Shown in pieces: positions 8,629 through 18,202 of a stretch of 64,000 nucleotides of DNA. Numbering within the stretch: the first letter of the stretch is position 1; every line of letters begins with the position of its first letter. The notes under the pieces were generated by a model. It searched no databases. It had not been told where the DNA came from and was given only the letters and a program-made list of their open reading frames with translations. This DNA is from Flavobacteriaceae bacterium NBU2977 (GTDB lineage: Bacteria > Bacteroidota > Bacteroidia > Flavobacteriales > Flavobacteriaceae), in the NCBI GenBank assembly GCA_019931105.1, contig JAIOUW010000004.1:1-64000 (forward strand). Reading direction: 5' to 3'. The position numbers were made by a program, and so were the translations under genes.

Positions 8629-11600
8629 TTATGAACGTCTGTGTTGTTCACGATAAGTTGAAGGTGTGACGCCAAGGTCTTTTTTGAAGGAAGTAACGAA
8701 GTAGGAGGGTGTGTTAAAGCCAACGTTATAGGCTATCTCTTTTATGGTCAAACGAGAATCGACCAAAAGCTTTATTGCAAGTTGTAGACGATTGTTTCTT
8801 ATAAATTCAGTAGTTGATCTGCCTGCGAGTGCTTTTAGTTTTCTATGTAGTTGTGTGCGGCTAACATTCATTTTTTTTGCTAGATCTTTAGAAGACAATT
8901 GCGGGTTCATAATATTCTCATCTAGAATCTGCTGAAGACGTTTTAAGAAGGCCTCGTCCATGTCAGAAAAGGGTATATCTTTTAAAACAAACCCTTGGCG
9001 ATATTTCAATTTGATATTATTGCGCAATCTCATTAAATTCTCCATTTTTAGATTTAGCACCTCTACTTTAAAGGGCTTGGTAATATAATCGTCCGCACCT
9101 GATCTTAACCCCGAAATCTCATTGGGATTTCCAGACTTCGCAGTAAGCAGAATTATTGGAATATGACTTGTGAGTTCATGGTTTTTTAACTTTTTTGTCA
9201 TTTTTTCGCCATCCAACTTTGGCATCATAATGTCACTAAGTATGATGTCAGGAACTAACTTTAGTGCCGACGCAAATCCGTCCTCACCATTGGTACATTC
9301 CTTAATTTTATACCTTTCCTTGAATAAGGACTTAAGGAAAGATCGAATGTCCTCATCATCTTCAACTATCAGTAATACCGGTTTTTCGGTATTTGGCACA
9401 CTAGGGGTATCATCATTTTTATGGTTTGTGAATGGGGTCGAAGTAACCAATGACGAACTATGTTCTTCAATCTCATGTTGATCGTAAGCGTGCTTTGAGA
9501 TGGGTAATTTAACCGTAAATTGAATATGGCCGTTTACAATTAATTCTGCCTTGACGGTGCCATGTGACAATTGTACGAGTTCCTTTACTAAGGATAGCCC
9601 GATCCCCGATCCGTCTTTTGTACTTTCCTTTTGGTAGTAGCGCCGAAAGAGTTTTGGTATTTCTTCTTGAGAGATAGAAACACCGTTGTTCATAACAATT
9701 AGAATGAGCTGATCGTCTACCGTTTTTACTTGGCACAGAATTGTGCCATCTATTGGTGTATATTTGAATGCATTGGATAGTAAGTTGCCCGCTATCTTTT
9801 CAAGTACATCCAAATCTATCCAAGCCTTGCCCAACCCATTTGAATGCCATTCAAAGTTTATCTTTTTTTGCTTGGCTTGATACTCGAAAAGGCTCATAAT
9901 CTGTTTAAAGAACGAAGAAATTTGAACCTCTTTTGCCCTTATGTTCAGATTTCCACTTTCCAACTTTGCAAGGTCTAGAAGTTGATCTACAAGCTTAAGT
10001 AGTCTTTTCGTGCTTTTATCAACTAATTGAAGATCATTTTTAAGGCCTTCTGGGTTATCAGGATTTTGTAGCTGACGTTCGATTGGTCCTGAAATTAATG
10101 TAAGCGGCGTTCTAAACTCATGTGAGATGTTGATGTACAAACGGTTTTTGAGCTTATCCAGTTCTTTTAAGTGTTCAGACCTTTGAAATTCAATCTTCAA
10201 TTTGGATTGTAGTTCCCATTTTGAATAAAAATACTGATATATCAAGAATATCAACAACAAAAAGGCGATACCGTAGGTAACCCTTGCGGTCTTTGACAAG
10301 TACCAAGGGTTTTTTATTTCAAATTTATAGGTAGCGGGAGTAAGGTCCCATATATTGTCATAATTACCGCTAAGTGCTTGAAATTCATATTTTCCAGGTG
10401 GAAGGTTAGAGTATCTTATCAAAGATTTATTTTGGCTATGGACCCAATCCGCATCATAGTTCAATAGCCTATGTTTGAATTTGTTTTTGTCATGAGATGA
10501 AAATTGTAGGGCAGATATTTCAAAAGTGAAGGAGTTTTGGTCATATTCGAAATCTGTTCTTACCGTGCCGTCTATCGGGTTGTTGAAAAGGTTTATTTTA
10601 TCTATGGCCGTTTCTGGGGCATATGGATTTTCAGTTATTTCGTCAGGTTTGAACCAATTGATGCCTTCCTTGCCACCAAGGTAAAGAGTTTGGGTTTCAT
10701 TGTCCCAATAGTTGGCAAAAGTAAATTCAAGAGACTGAAGGTCCTGTTGGTCATCGTATTTGAACAATTCTCCTGTGCGCTCAGGTATTTTTATAATACC
10801 TTGACTAGATGCCAACCAAAACCATTCATTGTGATGATTGATTGATTGCACCGTAAATTCTGGTATAAAATCGTATTTCAATGTTGTTTTGTTTTTCTCA
10901 GGGTCGTATCTGAGAAGGCCAGAGTTGTGGTTCCATATCCATAAAGTATTATCCTCAAAAGGTAATATCTTCGAGTAGTTGTTAAGATCTAGATCATAAT
11001 GTTCAATTTTAGAAGATCTTAAGTCATAGCTAAAAAGTCCCTCATCGCCAACTATCCACATTTTCTTGTTGTTACCTTCTTTAAAATCGAATATCTTTTT
11101 TGAAGGGAATGTATTTATGTTTTCGGCTTCTATTCTTATAACTGGCGGAATCGTGCTTTCTGGATCGTATTTCACCAAACCATTATTGGCTATTTGCAGC
11201 CAAATATTATTTTCAGAATCCTTCTTTATTTTTTCGACCCAAGAATTTAGTACTTTTTTTGTGCCGACATTTTTTAATACCCCGTTTTGGTCATAGTTCA
11301 TAACCTGAATTTCTGAATCAGTATTGCTGACCCATAGCTCTTTTCCTATAAACTCCATAGATAGAATTCCATTACCGGTCAGGCCACAGTTTTCGTTATT
11401 GAAACTAGTTATGTCTCCTGTTGTTCCATCAATTTTGAATATTCCAGATTCCATTGAAGCAAGCCATATATGACCTTCAGAATCTTTTTGGATTTCAGTG
11501 ATGGTCGACATTGTGAGATCATGTGGTAATTCATTTTGAGTAAGCCGATTGAATTTAAATAAAAAGGGGTCGTACAGACTGATGCCCCTGGTATTGGTAA

Positions 11601-12657
11601 TCCAAATACCCTTATGGGAGTCTTCATACAGCATTAAGGTTTTGTTCGATAGAAGACTGTTGTTGTCATATTTGTTATTTGTCAAGTGATTGATCTTCTC
11701 TTTCTTAAGATCAATCAAAAAAACACCTTGTCCATTAGTAGAAACCCATAAACTGTGATCGCTATCGAACAACAGGTCGACTATTTCTAGGTCGTCTGAA
11801 AAAGAATAGTGCTCAAACCCTTCGAATTTTTCAATTCCTGACTCGGAGCCATTGAGTTTGTATAAGCCATTTTTGCGGGTACCCAGCCAAACGCCGTGTT
11901 CTTCGGAAGAGGTTATGGCACTATATCCATTGGGGTTTTGCGACGGTATCTTCAACCAGCTAAACTTGCCATTCTCAGACTTTGCGATGCCGTTTGTCGT
12001 AGAGGCAAATATATTTTCTTTGTATTCGATAATCTCAAAGATTTGTTCAGGAATTTCCTGTCTCTTCAAGAGCTGTAAAGTATCCTTGGTTTTTTGGTTT
12101 ATCGAGTATAGACCATTTCCGACGGTGCCAATGAAGTAATTTCCATTTTTGGCTTGAATCATACATTTGGCCTTATCGATAGCGTTTATATCGTCAAAAC
12201 TGTCAGATTCTTTGTCGTAAATAGCAAGTGGTCTATTGCCAACGATAGACCATATTCGACCTAATCTATCTGTATAGATTTTCTGGTCATTCACAAACTC
12301 ATCCGTTGAGCTGATCATGGAAATGCCATAAACTTTGAATTCTTTTCCATTGTATCGATTAATACCGTTTAAGCTAGCAATCCATAGGTAACCTGTACTA
12401 TCTTTTGAAACACTATAGACCAAGTCCCTTGGTAGTCCATGTCGGCGGCCAATGTTTTTAAAGTTGATTTTTTCGCAGCTCTGATTGGTTTGGGATAAAC
12501 AATGGCATGATGATGCCAATAAAAAAAGCATTACAAGTATAGCTTTTATGTAATGCTGACACCATTGAGAAGACGATGTGGAGCCAATATTATAGTTGTT
12601 TTTTACCAATCCTTTTGAAGTAAAATCTGAATCAATTTTAAAGCATTTTTTAATCAC
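8629..12657 (-). CDS. Hybrid two-component system sensor/response regulator (HTCS), AraC output
   Basis: One-polypeptide sensor and transcription factor of 1342 aa. A hydrophobic segment at about 39-55 is followed by a periplasmic sensor of repeated two-component-regulator propeller blades (pattern ...GYLWIAS.NGINRYNG..., ...GVWLGTRKNGLYK...). Then come a Y_Y_Y domain (about 690-780), a transmembrane helix (about 787-807), HisKA with His846 in SHEFRTPL, an ATPase domain (NLLSNAFKY, GSGIGLSLV), a receiver domain with Asp1142 in SDIMMP, and a C-terminal AraC helix-turn-helix (RTQLHRKLKAL...GFNTPSYF). Such proteins usually sense oligosaccharides and control an adjacent PUL, but no SusCD lies next to this one. 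The start is a GTG and is uncertain; the signal segment begins about 38 residues in. Confidence 0.93.
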   Translation of the reverse strand: MIKKCFKIDSDFTSKGLVKNNYNIGSTSSSQWCQHYIKAILVMLFLLASSCHCLSQTNQSCEKINFKNIGRRHGLPRDLVYSVSKDSTGYLWIASLNGINRYNGKEFKVYGISMISSTDEFVNDQKIYTDRLGRIWSIVGNRPLAIYDKESDSFDDINAIDKAKCMIQAKNGNYFIGTVGNGLYSINQKTKDTLQLLKRQEIPEQIFEIIEYKENIFASTTNGIAKSENGKFSWLKIPSQNPNGYSAITSSEEHGVWLGTRKNGLYKLNGSESGIEKFEGFEHYSFSDDLEIVDLLFDSDHSLWVSTNGQGVFLIDLKKEKINHLTNNKYDNNSLLSNKTLMLYEDSHKGIWITNTRGISLYDPFLFKFNRLTQNELPHDLTMSTITEIQKDSEGHIWLASMESGIFKIDGTTGDITSFNNENCGLTGNGILSMEFIGKELWVSNTDSEIQVMNYDQNGVLKNVGTKKVLNSWVEKIKKDSENNIWLQIANNGLVKYDPESTIPPVIRIEAENINTFPSKKIFDFKEGNNKKMWIVGDEGLFSYDLRSSKIEHYDLDLNNYSKILPFEDNTLWIWNHNSGLLRYDPEKNKTTLKYDFIPEFTVQSINHHNEWFWLASSQGIIKIPERTGELFKYDDQQDLQSLEFTFANYWDNETQTLYLGGKEGINWFKPDEITENPYAPETAIDKINLFNNPIDGTVRTDFEYDQNSFTFEISALQFSSHDKNKFKHRLLNYDADWVHSQNKSLIRYSNLPPGKYEFQALSGNYDNIWDLTPATYKFEIKNPWYLSKTARVTYGIAFLLLIFLIYQYFYSKWELQSKLKIEFQRSEHLKELDKLKNRLYINISHEFRTPLTLISGPIERQLQNPDNPEGLKNDLQLVDKSTKRLLKLVDQLLDLAKLESGNLNIRAKEVQISSFFKQIMSLFEYQAKQKKINFEWHSNGLGKAWIDLDVLEKIAGNLLSNAFKYTPIDGTILCQVKTVDDQLILIVMNNGVSISQEEIPKLFRRYYQKESTKDGSGIGLSLVKELVQLSHGTVKAELIVNGHIQFTVKLPISKHAYDQHEIEEHSSSLVTSTPFTNHKNDDTPSVPNTEKPVLLIVEDDEDIRSFLKSLFKERYKIKECTNGEDGFASALKLVPDIILSDIMMPKLDGEKMTKKLKNHELTSHIPIILLTAKSGNPNEISGLRSGADDYITKPFKVEVLNLKMENLMRLRNNIKLKYRQGFVLKDIPFSDMDEAFLKRLQQILDENIMNPQLSSKDLAKKMNVSRTQLHRKLKALAGRSTTEFIRNNRLQLAIKLLVDSRLTIKEIAYNVGFNTPSYFVTSFKKDLGVTPSTYREQHRRS

Positions 12658-12967
12658 GGGGAAATAAGATAAGAATTTTTGAAAACACCCTTACCTCTTT
12701 TTCTTAATGATTCACAGATGTATTATGTGTGAACAATATCAGGATGACGTAGCCTCTTTATTTTGTAAATATGTTGAAAATGCTCATGGCGATAAGATAT
12801 TATTGGCAAACCTGATGTTTTATTGATTACGTAAAGATTGCACAAATTGGCAATTGTTCACTGTCTCAATCTGAAGCATTACAGCTTTTAAAAGTCAGTT
12901 GGTATTAAGTTTTACGGGCAGTATGGCTGTTGAAGTGTCAATGATTAGAAGTTGCCACAATGCAATT
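12658..12967. other. Intergenic gap between HTCS and acyl-CoA dehydrogenase
   Basis: 310 bases with no convincing gene. The one feature I see is an imperfect operator-like inverted repeat, TTCACA-N11-TGTGAA (12711-12733), about 55 bases upstream of the HTCS start. It could be an autoregulatory site; this is inference only. Confidence 0.5.
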
Positions 12968-14110
12968 TTAACCTTTTAGTATGTTACGTGAAATAACGAT
13001 TTTCTGAATTTCCGAAGTTCCCTCGTAGATTTGTGTAATCTTGGCATCACGCATCAATCGCTCGACATGGTAGTCCTTTACGTAACCGTTTCCGCCGTGG
13101 ATCTGCACTGCCTCTATGGTCGTTTCCATTGCGACCTGTGATGCATAAAGTTTGGCCATGGCCCCTGAAAGATCATAGTCAGAACCATTATCTTTATCCC
13201 ATGCCGCTTTGTAGACCAAATGTCGCGCCGCTTCGATCTGGGTATGCATATCGGCCAATTTAAAGGCTATGGCCTGGTGATTGGCTATTTCGGTGCCGAA
13301 CGCCTTTCTTTCTTTCGCGTATTTTTTTGCCAGTTCATAGGCTCCGGCCGCAATTCCCAAAGCTTGGGCGGCAATACCGATTCGCCCTCCCGCTAAAGTC
13401 TTCATGGCAAATTTGAATCCGAAGCCATCTTCTCCGATTCGGTTTTCCTTGGGTACTTTTACATCGTTGAAATTAAGCGAATGGGTATCGCTTCCTCGAA
13501 TGCCCAGTTTATTTTCTTTTGGGCCGATTTCAAAACCCTTTGCACCTTTCTCAACAATAAGTGCATTGATGCCCTTATGGCCTTTATCCACATGGGTTTG
13601 GGCGATTACCAAGTAGATCCCGGCCGTACTTCCATTGGTTATCCAATTTTTGGTGCCGTTCAAGATATAATGGTCACCTTTGTCGATTGCCGTCGTTTTT
13701 TGGGAAGTGGCATCACTTCCTGCCTCGGGTTCGGACAGACAAAAGGCTCCTATTGTCTCACCAGTTGCCAATCGAGGCAGGTATTTTTGTTTTTGCTCTT
13801 CCGTTCCGTAGGCTTCTAAACCATAACATACAAGCGAATTGTTGACAGATACGACTACCGAGGCCGACGCATCGACCTTAGAAAGTTCTTCCATAACGAG
13901 CACATAAGACAAGGTATCCAGCCCACTTCCCCCGTATTTCGGGTCTACCATCATACCCAAGAAACCAAGTTCGCCCATTTTTGCAACCTGTTCAGAAGGG
14001 AAACGCTGTGCATCATCCCTTTCGATTACTTCGGGAAGCAATTCGTTCTGCGCAAAATCTCTTGCGGCTTGTTGTATCATCAATTGTTCTTCGGAAAGTG
14101 TAAAGTCCAT
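12968..14110 (-). CDS. Acyl-CoA dehydrogenase
   Basis: FAD-dependent acyl-CoA dehydrogenase of 380 aa, short/branched-chain type, which introduces the alpha-beta double bond in fatty-acid or branched-chain amino acid breakdown. All three domains are present: the N-terminal helical part (DFTLSEEQLMIQQAARDFA), the middle beta domain (GAFCLSEPEAGSD, NWITNG) and the C-terminal helical part (ERKAFG, VQIHGGNGY). The catalytic Glu lies in the ending IYEGTSEIQ. The sequence is complete and looks functional. It is transcribed alone on the minus strand, and substrate chain length cannot be read from sequence. Confidence 0.95.
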   Translation of the reverse strand: MDFTLSEEQLMIQQAARDFAQNELLPEVIERDDAQRFPSEQVAKMGELGFLGMMVDPKYGGSGLDTLSYVLVMEELSKVDASASVVVSVNNSLVCYGLEAYGTEEQKQKYLPRLATGETIGAFCLSEPEAGSDATSQKTTAIDKGDHYILNGTKNWITNGSTAGIYLVIAQTHVDKGHKGINALIVEKGAKGFEIGPKENKLGIRGSDTHSLNFNDVKVPKENRIGEDGFGFKFAMKTLAGGRIGIAAQALGIAAGAYELAKKYAKERKAFGTEIANHQAIAFKLADMHTQIEAARHLVYKAAWDKDNGSDYDLSGAMAKLYASQVAMETTIEAVQIHGGNGYVKDYHVERLMRDAKITQIYEGTSEIQKIVISRNILKG

Positions 14111-14245
14111 AATCTTGAGGAATTGTTAGTCAGTGATGCAAAGATAAGGGTATGTTTGAAAATTCAAGAGACAATATGGTCAGGTTTTAAGAATAATTCA
14201 ATGGTTTTTGCTTTTACACATATCGAATAAACAGCTCCAAATTTT

Positions 14246-14391
14246 TATATTTGTTCGCCAAGCTTCGATAATCGATTTAATAAAAAAAATTATGAGACAG
14301 CATTAGCCCCGCAAGGGGAAAAAATGATAATCGAGATTTGCTAGATCGTCCAAGGGGCGAATAATCCATAATTTTATTTTAAATCACTAAG
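14246..14391 (+). promoter_or_regulatory. -7 element and structured leader of the amino acid dehydrogenase gene
   Basis: TATATTTG (14246-14253) matches the Bacteroidetes -7 box, although no TTG lies at the right distance. The following ~130 bases hold a CCCC-GCAA-GGGG hairpin (14307-14318), a second GGGGC (14354-14358) that could pair instead with GCCCC (14306-14310), a GATAATCGA direct repeat (14267-14275 and 14326-14334), and TTCGCC (14254-14259) complementary to GGCGAA (14356-14361). Confidence 0.4.
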
Positions 14392-15624
14392 ATGAAGGAA
14401 TTACTCAAGTTATATGAAGACAAACAGCCCGAAATAGTTTTCAATTGGAAGGACCCCGAAACCGAAGCCGAAGGTTGGGCGGTCATAAATTCACTGCGCG
14501 GCGGCGCGGCAGGCGGCGGTACACGAATGCGTGAGGGCCTTGATATGAACGAAGTGCTCTCATTGGCCAAGACAATGGAGGTAAAATTCACGGTGTCGGG
14601 CCCCCCGATAGGTGGTGCCAAATCAGGTATTAATTTCAATCCGCACGACCCTAGAAAAAAAGGGGTGCTTGAGAGATGGTACAATGCGGTGGCACCCTTG
14701 CTAAAAAGTTATTATGGTACAGGGGGCGATTTAAATGTAGATGAAATCCACGAGGTCATACCCATAACGGAAGATGCAGGGGTGTGGCACCCGCAAGAAG
14801 GGGTTTTCAACGGACATTTCAAACCTACCGAGGCCGATAAGATCAACAGGATCGGGCAACTGAGGCTGGGTGTTATCAAAGCATTGGAAAGCAAGAAGTA
14901 TTCGCCCGATATCTCAAGAAAATATAGGGTGGCCGATATGATCACCGGTTTTGGCGTTGCAGAAGCGGTACGGCATTATTATGATATTTTTGGCGGAAAT
15001 GTTATGGGAAAAAGGGCCGTAGTACAAGGTTTCGGCAATGTTGGTGGCGCGGCGGCCTTTTATTTGGCGCAAATGGGGGCAAAGGTCGTGGGTATTATCG
15101 ACCGTGCCGGTGGGGTCATTAAGGAAGAAGGTTATTCATTTGAAGAAATACGATCTTTCTTTCTCAATAAAAAAGGAAATAACTTGATGGCCGATGCGGA
15201 CCAAATGATTCCTTTCGAAGAGATCAATGAACGCATTTGGACGCTACCGACGGAAATATTCTTGCCCTGTGCAGCTTCCCGGCTCATAACCAAGGAACAG
15301 ATTGCCAAAATGATCGATACGGGGCTCGAGGTTGTTTCTTGTGGTGCCAATGTGCCTTTTGCCGATAAGGAAATTTTCTTTGGCCCTATTATGGAATATA
15401 CCGACGAACGCGTAAGCCTTATTCCTGATTTTATTTCAAACTGTGGTATGGCCCGTGTTTTTGCATATTTTATGGAAAAAAGGGTGGGTATCGATGATAA
15501 TTTAATATTTAATGACACTTCCGATACCATTAGAAAAGCAATTTTAAATATCTTTAGGCAGAATCCTTCAAAAACCGATTTGAGCAAAACCGGATTTGAA
15601 ATTGCGCTGAAACAACTGATTTGA
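14392..15624 (+). CDS. Glu/Leu/Phe/Val family dehydrogenase
   Basis: Amino acid dehydrogenase of 410 aa that interconverts an L-amino acid with its 2-oxo acid and ammonium. The dimerisation domain has GGAAGGGTRM and the catalytic-lysine motif PPIGGAKSGI (Lys77). The C-terminal Rossmann domain has the NAD(P) motif QGFGNVGGAAA (about residues 220-230). Later family signatures such as LPCAASRLI and SCGANVPF are present. It stands alone between two promoter-bearing gaps. With gltBD in the same region it fits nitrogen assimilation or amino acid catabolism. Whether glutamate, leucine or another amino acid is the substrate cannot be decided from sequence. Confidence 0.9.
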   Translation: MKELLKLYEDKQPEIVFNWKDPETEAEGWAVINSLRGGAAGGGTRMREGLDMNEVLSLAKTMEVKFTVSGPPIGGAKSGINFNPHDPRKKGVLERWYNAVAPLLKSYYGTGGDLNVDEIHEVIPITEDAGVWHPQEGVFNGHFKPTEADKINRIGQLRLGVIKALESKKYSPDISRKYRVADMITGFGVAEAVRHYYDIFGGNVMGKRAVVQGFGNVGGAAAFYLAQMGAKVVGIIDRAGGVIKEEGYSFEEIRSFFLNKKGNNLMADADQMIPFEEINERIWTLPTEIFLPCAASRLITKEQIAKMIDTGLEVVSCGANVPFADKEIFFGPIMEYTDERVSLIPDFISNCGMARVFAYFMEKRVGIDDNLIFNDTSDTIRKAILNIFRQNPSKTDLSKTGFEIALKQLI

Positions 15625-15686
15625 CGAATAGGTTCTTTTGATCAATATTTGATATATTTCAAGCGGACCACTAAAACCGACCGAAT

Positions 15687-17060
15687 ATGGAAACCATCAT
15701 TGTAATTGTATTTGTTGTGGGTTATCTGGCGATAACCATGGAACATAACCTTAAAATCGATAAGCTGATACCGGCTTTGGCCATGATGGCTATTTTATGG
15801 GCGATTATCGCTTTGGCACATATGCCGGTCTTCGAGGTCAATGCGGATCTTAAGGAATTGGAACCGAGCCACTTGGATGAAATGCTATTGCATCATTTGG
15901 GCAAGACGGCCGAGATCCTTGTCTTTTTATTAGGGGCAATGACAATAGTGGAAATCATCGATTATTTTGATGGTTTTGCTACGATCAAGGGTTTTATACG
16001 AACGAAGAGCAAGCGTAGATTGTTATGGCTTTTTTCAATATTGGCATTTATTCTTTCGGCCATAATAGATAATTTGACCGCGACGATAGTGCTTATCACG
16101 ATCTTGCAAAAAGTTATCAATGATCGAAATACCAGGCTTTGGTTTGCGGGTATGATCATAATTGCAGCCAATGCAGGAGGGGCGTGGTCACCTATTGGCG
16201 ACGTTACCACAACGATGCTTTGGATTGGAAATAAGGTATCCGCATTGCAGTTGATAGAACATGTACTACTTCCTTCCATCATTTGTATGGTTGTTCCCGT
16301 ATTGGTCGCTAGTCGTTATACAGCTTTTAAAGGTGAGCTCGAAGGCGATATGGATACTTTGGAAGAACCCAAATCGAGATTCGGCTCGACCATGTTATAT
16401 TTGGGCTTGGGAGCCATAGTATTCGTGCCCATATTCAAAACGATTACCCATTTGCCGCCCTATGTTGGCATGATGCTTTCATTGGCCGTCGTTGCGACTT
16501 TTGCCGAGATCTATAGTAATTCGAAGTTCACGATTTCCGATGCGGTCGATATTCCCGGTGAGAGCGATTCGCATGGGCACCATAGTCCGGTTCATGCTTC
16601 GCTTTCAAAAATCGAGCTGCCCAGTATTCTATTTTTCTTGGGAATATTGATGGCGGTCGCGGCAATGGAATCTTTGGGATTGCTTTTCCATTTTGCCGAA
16701 AGTTTGGACCAAACCATGCCTATGTTGGGCACAGAATCGGTTGGGGAACATGTTTCCGATCTTGTGGTCTTGATTTTAGGCATCGGTTCTGCGGTCATCG
16801 ACAATGTGCCCTTGGTCGCGGCCAGCATGGGTATGTTCTCGGTGCCGATCGATGATCCGGTCTGGCATTTTATTGCCTATTCGGCCGGAACGGGCGGTAG
16901 CATGTTGATAATAGGTTCAGCCGCAGGAGTCGTAGCCATGGGCATGGAAAAAATAGACTTCTTTTGGTATCTTAAAAAAATCGCTTGGTTGGCGTTCCTC
17001 GGATTTATTGGTGGCGCGGTTGCTTTTATATTGATGCGAAATTTAGTGTTGAACGCATAA
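15687..17060 (+). CDS. nhaD: Na+/H+ antiporter, NhaD family
   Basis: Polytopic inner-membrane antiporter of 457 aa, related to the ArsB/NhaD ion transporter superfamily, exporting Na+ in exchange for protons. About 11-12 hydrophobic segments are visible. NhaD-type signatures include IIDNLTATIVLI (about residues 127-138), NAGGAWSPIGDVTTTMLWI, and a second inverted-repeat half IGSAVIDNVPLVAAS. A His-rich loop (SDSHGHHSPVHAS) lies in the middle. It sits 50 bases upstream of the exbB-exbD-tonB-folC run on the same strand and may be co-transcribed. It is consistent with a marine habitat. Confidence 0.92.
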   Translation: METIIVIVFVVGYLAITMEHNLKIDKLIPALAMMAILWAIIALAHMPVFEVNADLKELEPSHLDEMLLHHLGKTAEILVFLLGAMTIVEIIDYFDGFATIKGFIRTKSKRRLLWLFSILAFILSAIIDNLTATIVLITILQKVINDRNTRLWFAGMIIIAANAGGAWSPIGDVTTTMLWIGNKVSALQLIEHVLLPSIICMVVPVLVASRYTAFKGELEGDMDTLEEPKSRFGSTMLYLGLGAIVFVPIFKTITHLPPYVGMMLSLAVVATFAEIYSNSKFTISDAVDIPGESDSHGHHSPVHASLSKIELPSILFFLGILMAVAAMESLGLLFHFAESLDQTMPMLGTESVGEHVSDLVVLILGIGSAVIDNVPLVAASMGMFSVPIDDPVWHFIAYSAGTGGSMLIIGSAAGVVAMGMEKIDFFWYLKKIAWLAFLGFIGGAVAFILMRNLVLNA

Positions 17061-17110
17061 TTTAATCGATAAAATACCGTTATAAGGGCAAATCAACTAA
17101 GAGAAATTAT

Positions 17111-17803
17111 ATGTTTTTGATGCAAGACCTTGCCACTGACCCAACTACAGGCGAAGTACTATCTGAAGAAAAGACCCTTTCGGTCATGGATTTGATCTTT
17201 AACGGCGGTACCGGGAGTATCGTAATTATTTCCGTTTTGTTCATTATGCTGGCCGTAGCACTTTACATTTACTTTGAACGTCTGCTGGCGGTCAATGCGG
17301 CTTCCAAAATCGATAGTAACTTCATGAACCAAATTCGTGACCACGTGACCAACGGCAAATTGGAGGCGGCCAAAATATTATGTGCCCAGACAGATTCACC
17401 TGTTGCCCGATTGACCGAAAAAGGAGTGTCTAGAATTGGTAAGCCGTTAGATGATATAAATACCGCAATTGAAAATGCGGGAACATTGGAAGTTTATAAG
17501 TTGGAGAAAAATGTGAGCATTTTGGCCACAGTAGCGGGTGCGGCACCTATGATAGGCTTTCTTGGAACCGTTATCGGCATGATTTTGGCTTTCCATGAAA
17601 TGGCCACAAGTGGAGGTCAAGCTGAAATGGGATCTTTGGCATCGGGCATTTATACCGCTATGACGACTACGGTAGCCGGATTGATCGTTGGAATTATCGC
17701 TTATATGGGCTATAACCACTTGGTCAACCGTACCGACAAGGTCGTTCATAAAATGGAGGCCAATGCGGTTGAATTCCTTGATTTGTTGAATGAACCGCTT
17801 TAA
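17111..17803 (+). CDS. exbB: MotA/TolQ/ExbB proton channel family protein
   Basis: Inner-membrane proton channel subunit of 230 aa that powers TonB. The first membrane helix lies at about residues 33-55. The conserved cytoplasmic and channel segments follow: LATVAGAAPMIGFLGTVIG (about 138-156) and MTTTVAGLIVGIIAYMGYN (about 179-197). It is first in a tight run with exbD (9-base gap), tonB (3-base gap) and folC (4-base overlap). The complex would energise outer-membrane receptors, including SusC-type proteins such as the one at 21224. An alternative ATG lies three codons downstream. Confidence 0.95.
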   Translation: MFLMQDLATDPTTGEVLSEEKTLSVMDLIFNGGTGSIVIISVLFIMLAVALYIYFERLLAVNAASKIDSNFMNQIRDHVTNGKLEAAKILCAQTDSPVARLTEKGVSRIGKPLDDINTAIENAGTLEVYKLEKNVSILATVAGAAPMIGFLGTVIGMILAFHEMATSGGQAEMGSLASGIYTAMTTTVAGLIVGIIAYMGYNHLVNRTDKVVHKMEANAVEFLDLLNEPL

Positions 17804-17812
17804 TCCCTGAGT

Positions 17813-18199
17813 ATGAAATTGAAAGGAAGAAATAAGGTGAGTCCTGATTTCAGCATGTCATCGATGACCGATATCGTTTTTCTGTTGTTGATATTTTTCA
17901 TGCTGACGGCAAATTCACCCAATGCATTGGATCTGTTGTTGCCCAAGGCAAAGGGAAAATCGACCAATACCCAGAATGTTTCGGTAAGTATCGATAAGAA
18001 CTTACAATATTTTGTGAACAACGAGAGAATCAACGGTGAATACATAGAAATTGAATTAAAAAAAGCACTTGAAGGTCAAGACAAACCTACCATTATCTTG
18101 AGGGCCGAAGAAAGCGTTGCTATTAAGGAGGCCGTCAACGTCATGGATATTGCGAACCGTAACAATTATAAGGTTATCTTGGCAGTGCGACCCAATTAG
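17813..18199 (+). CDS. exbD: ExbD/TolR biopolymer transport protein
   Basis: A 128-aa protein with a single N-terminal membrane helix and a periplasmic domain. The helix carries the functionally essential acidic residue Asp20 in SSMTDIVFLLLIFFML. The periplasmic part ends with the typical ILRAEE / VKEAVNVMDIANRNNYKVILA pattern. It is a partner of the preceding ExbB in the proton-driven TonB motor and is translated between exbB and tonB. Confidence 0.95.
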   Translation: MKLKGRNKVSPDFSMSSMTDIVFLLLIFFMLTANSPNALDLLLPKAKGKSTNTQNVSVSIDKNLQYFVNNERINGEYIEIELKKALEGQDKPTIILRAEESVAIKEAVNVMDIANRNNYKVILAVRPN

Positions 18200-18202
18200 C
18201 GC

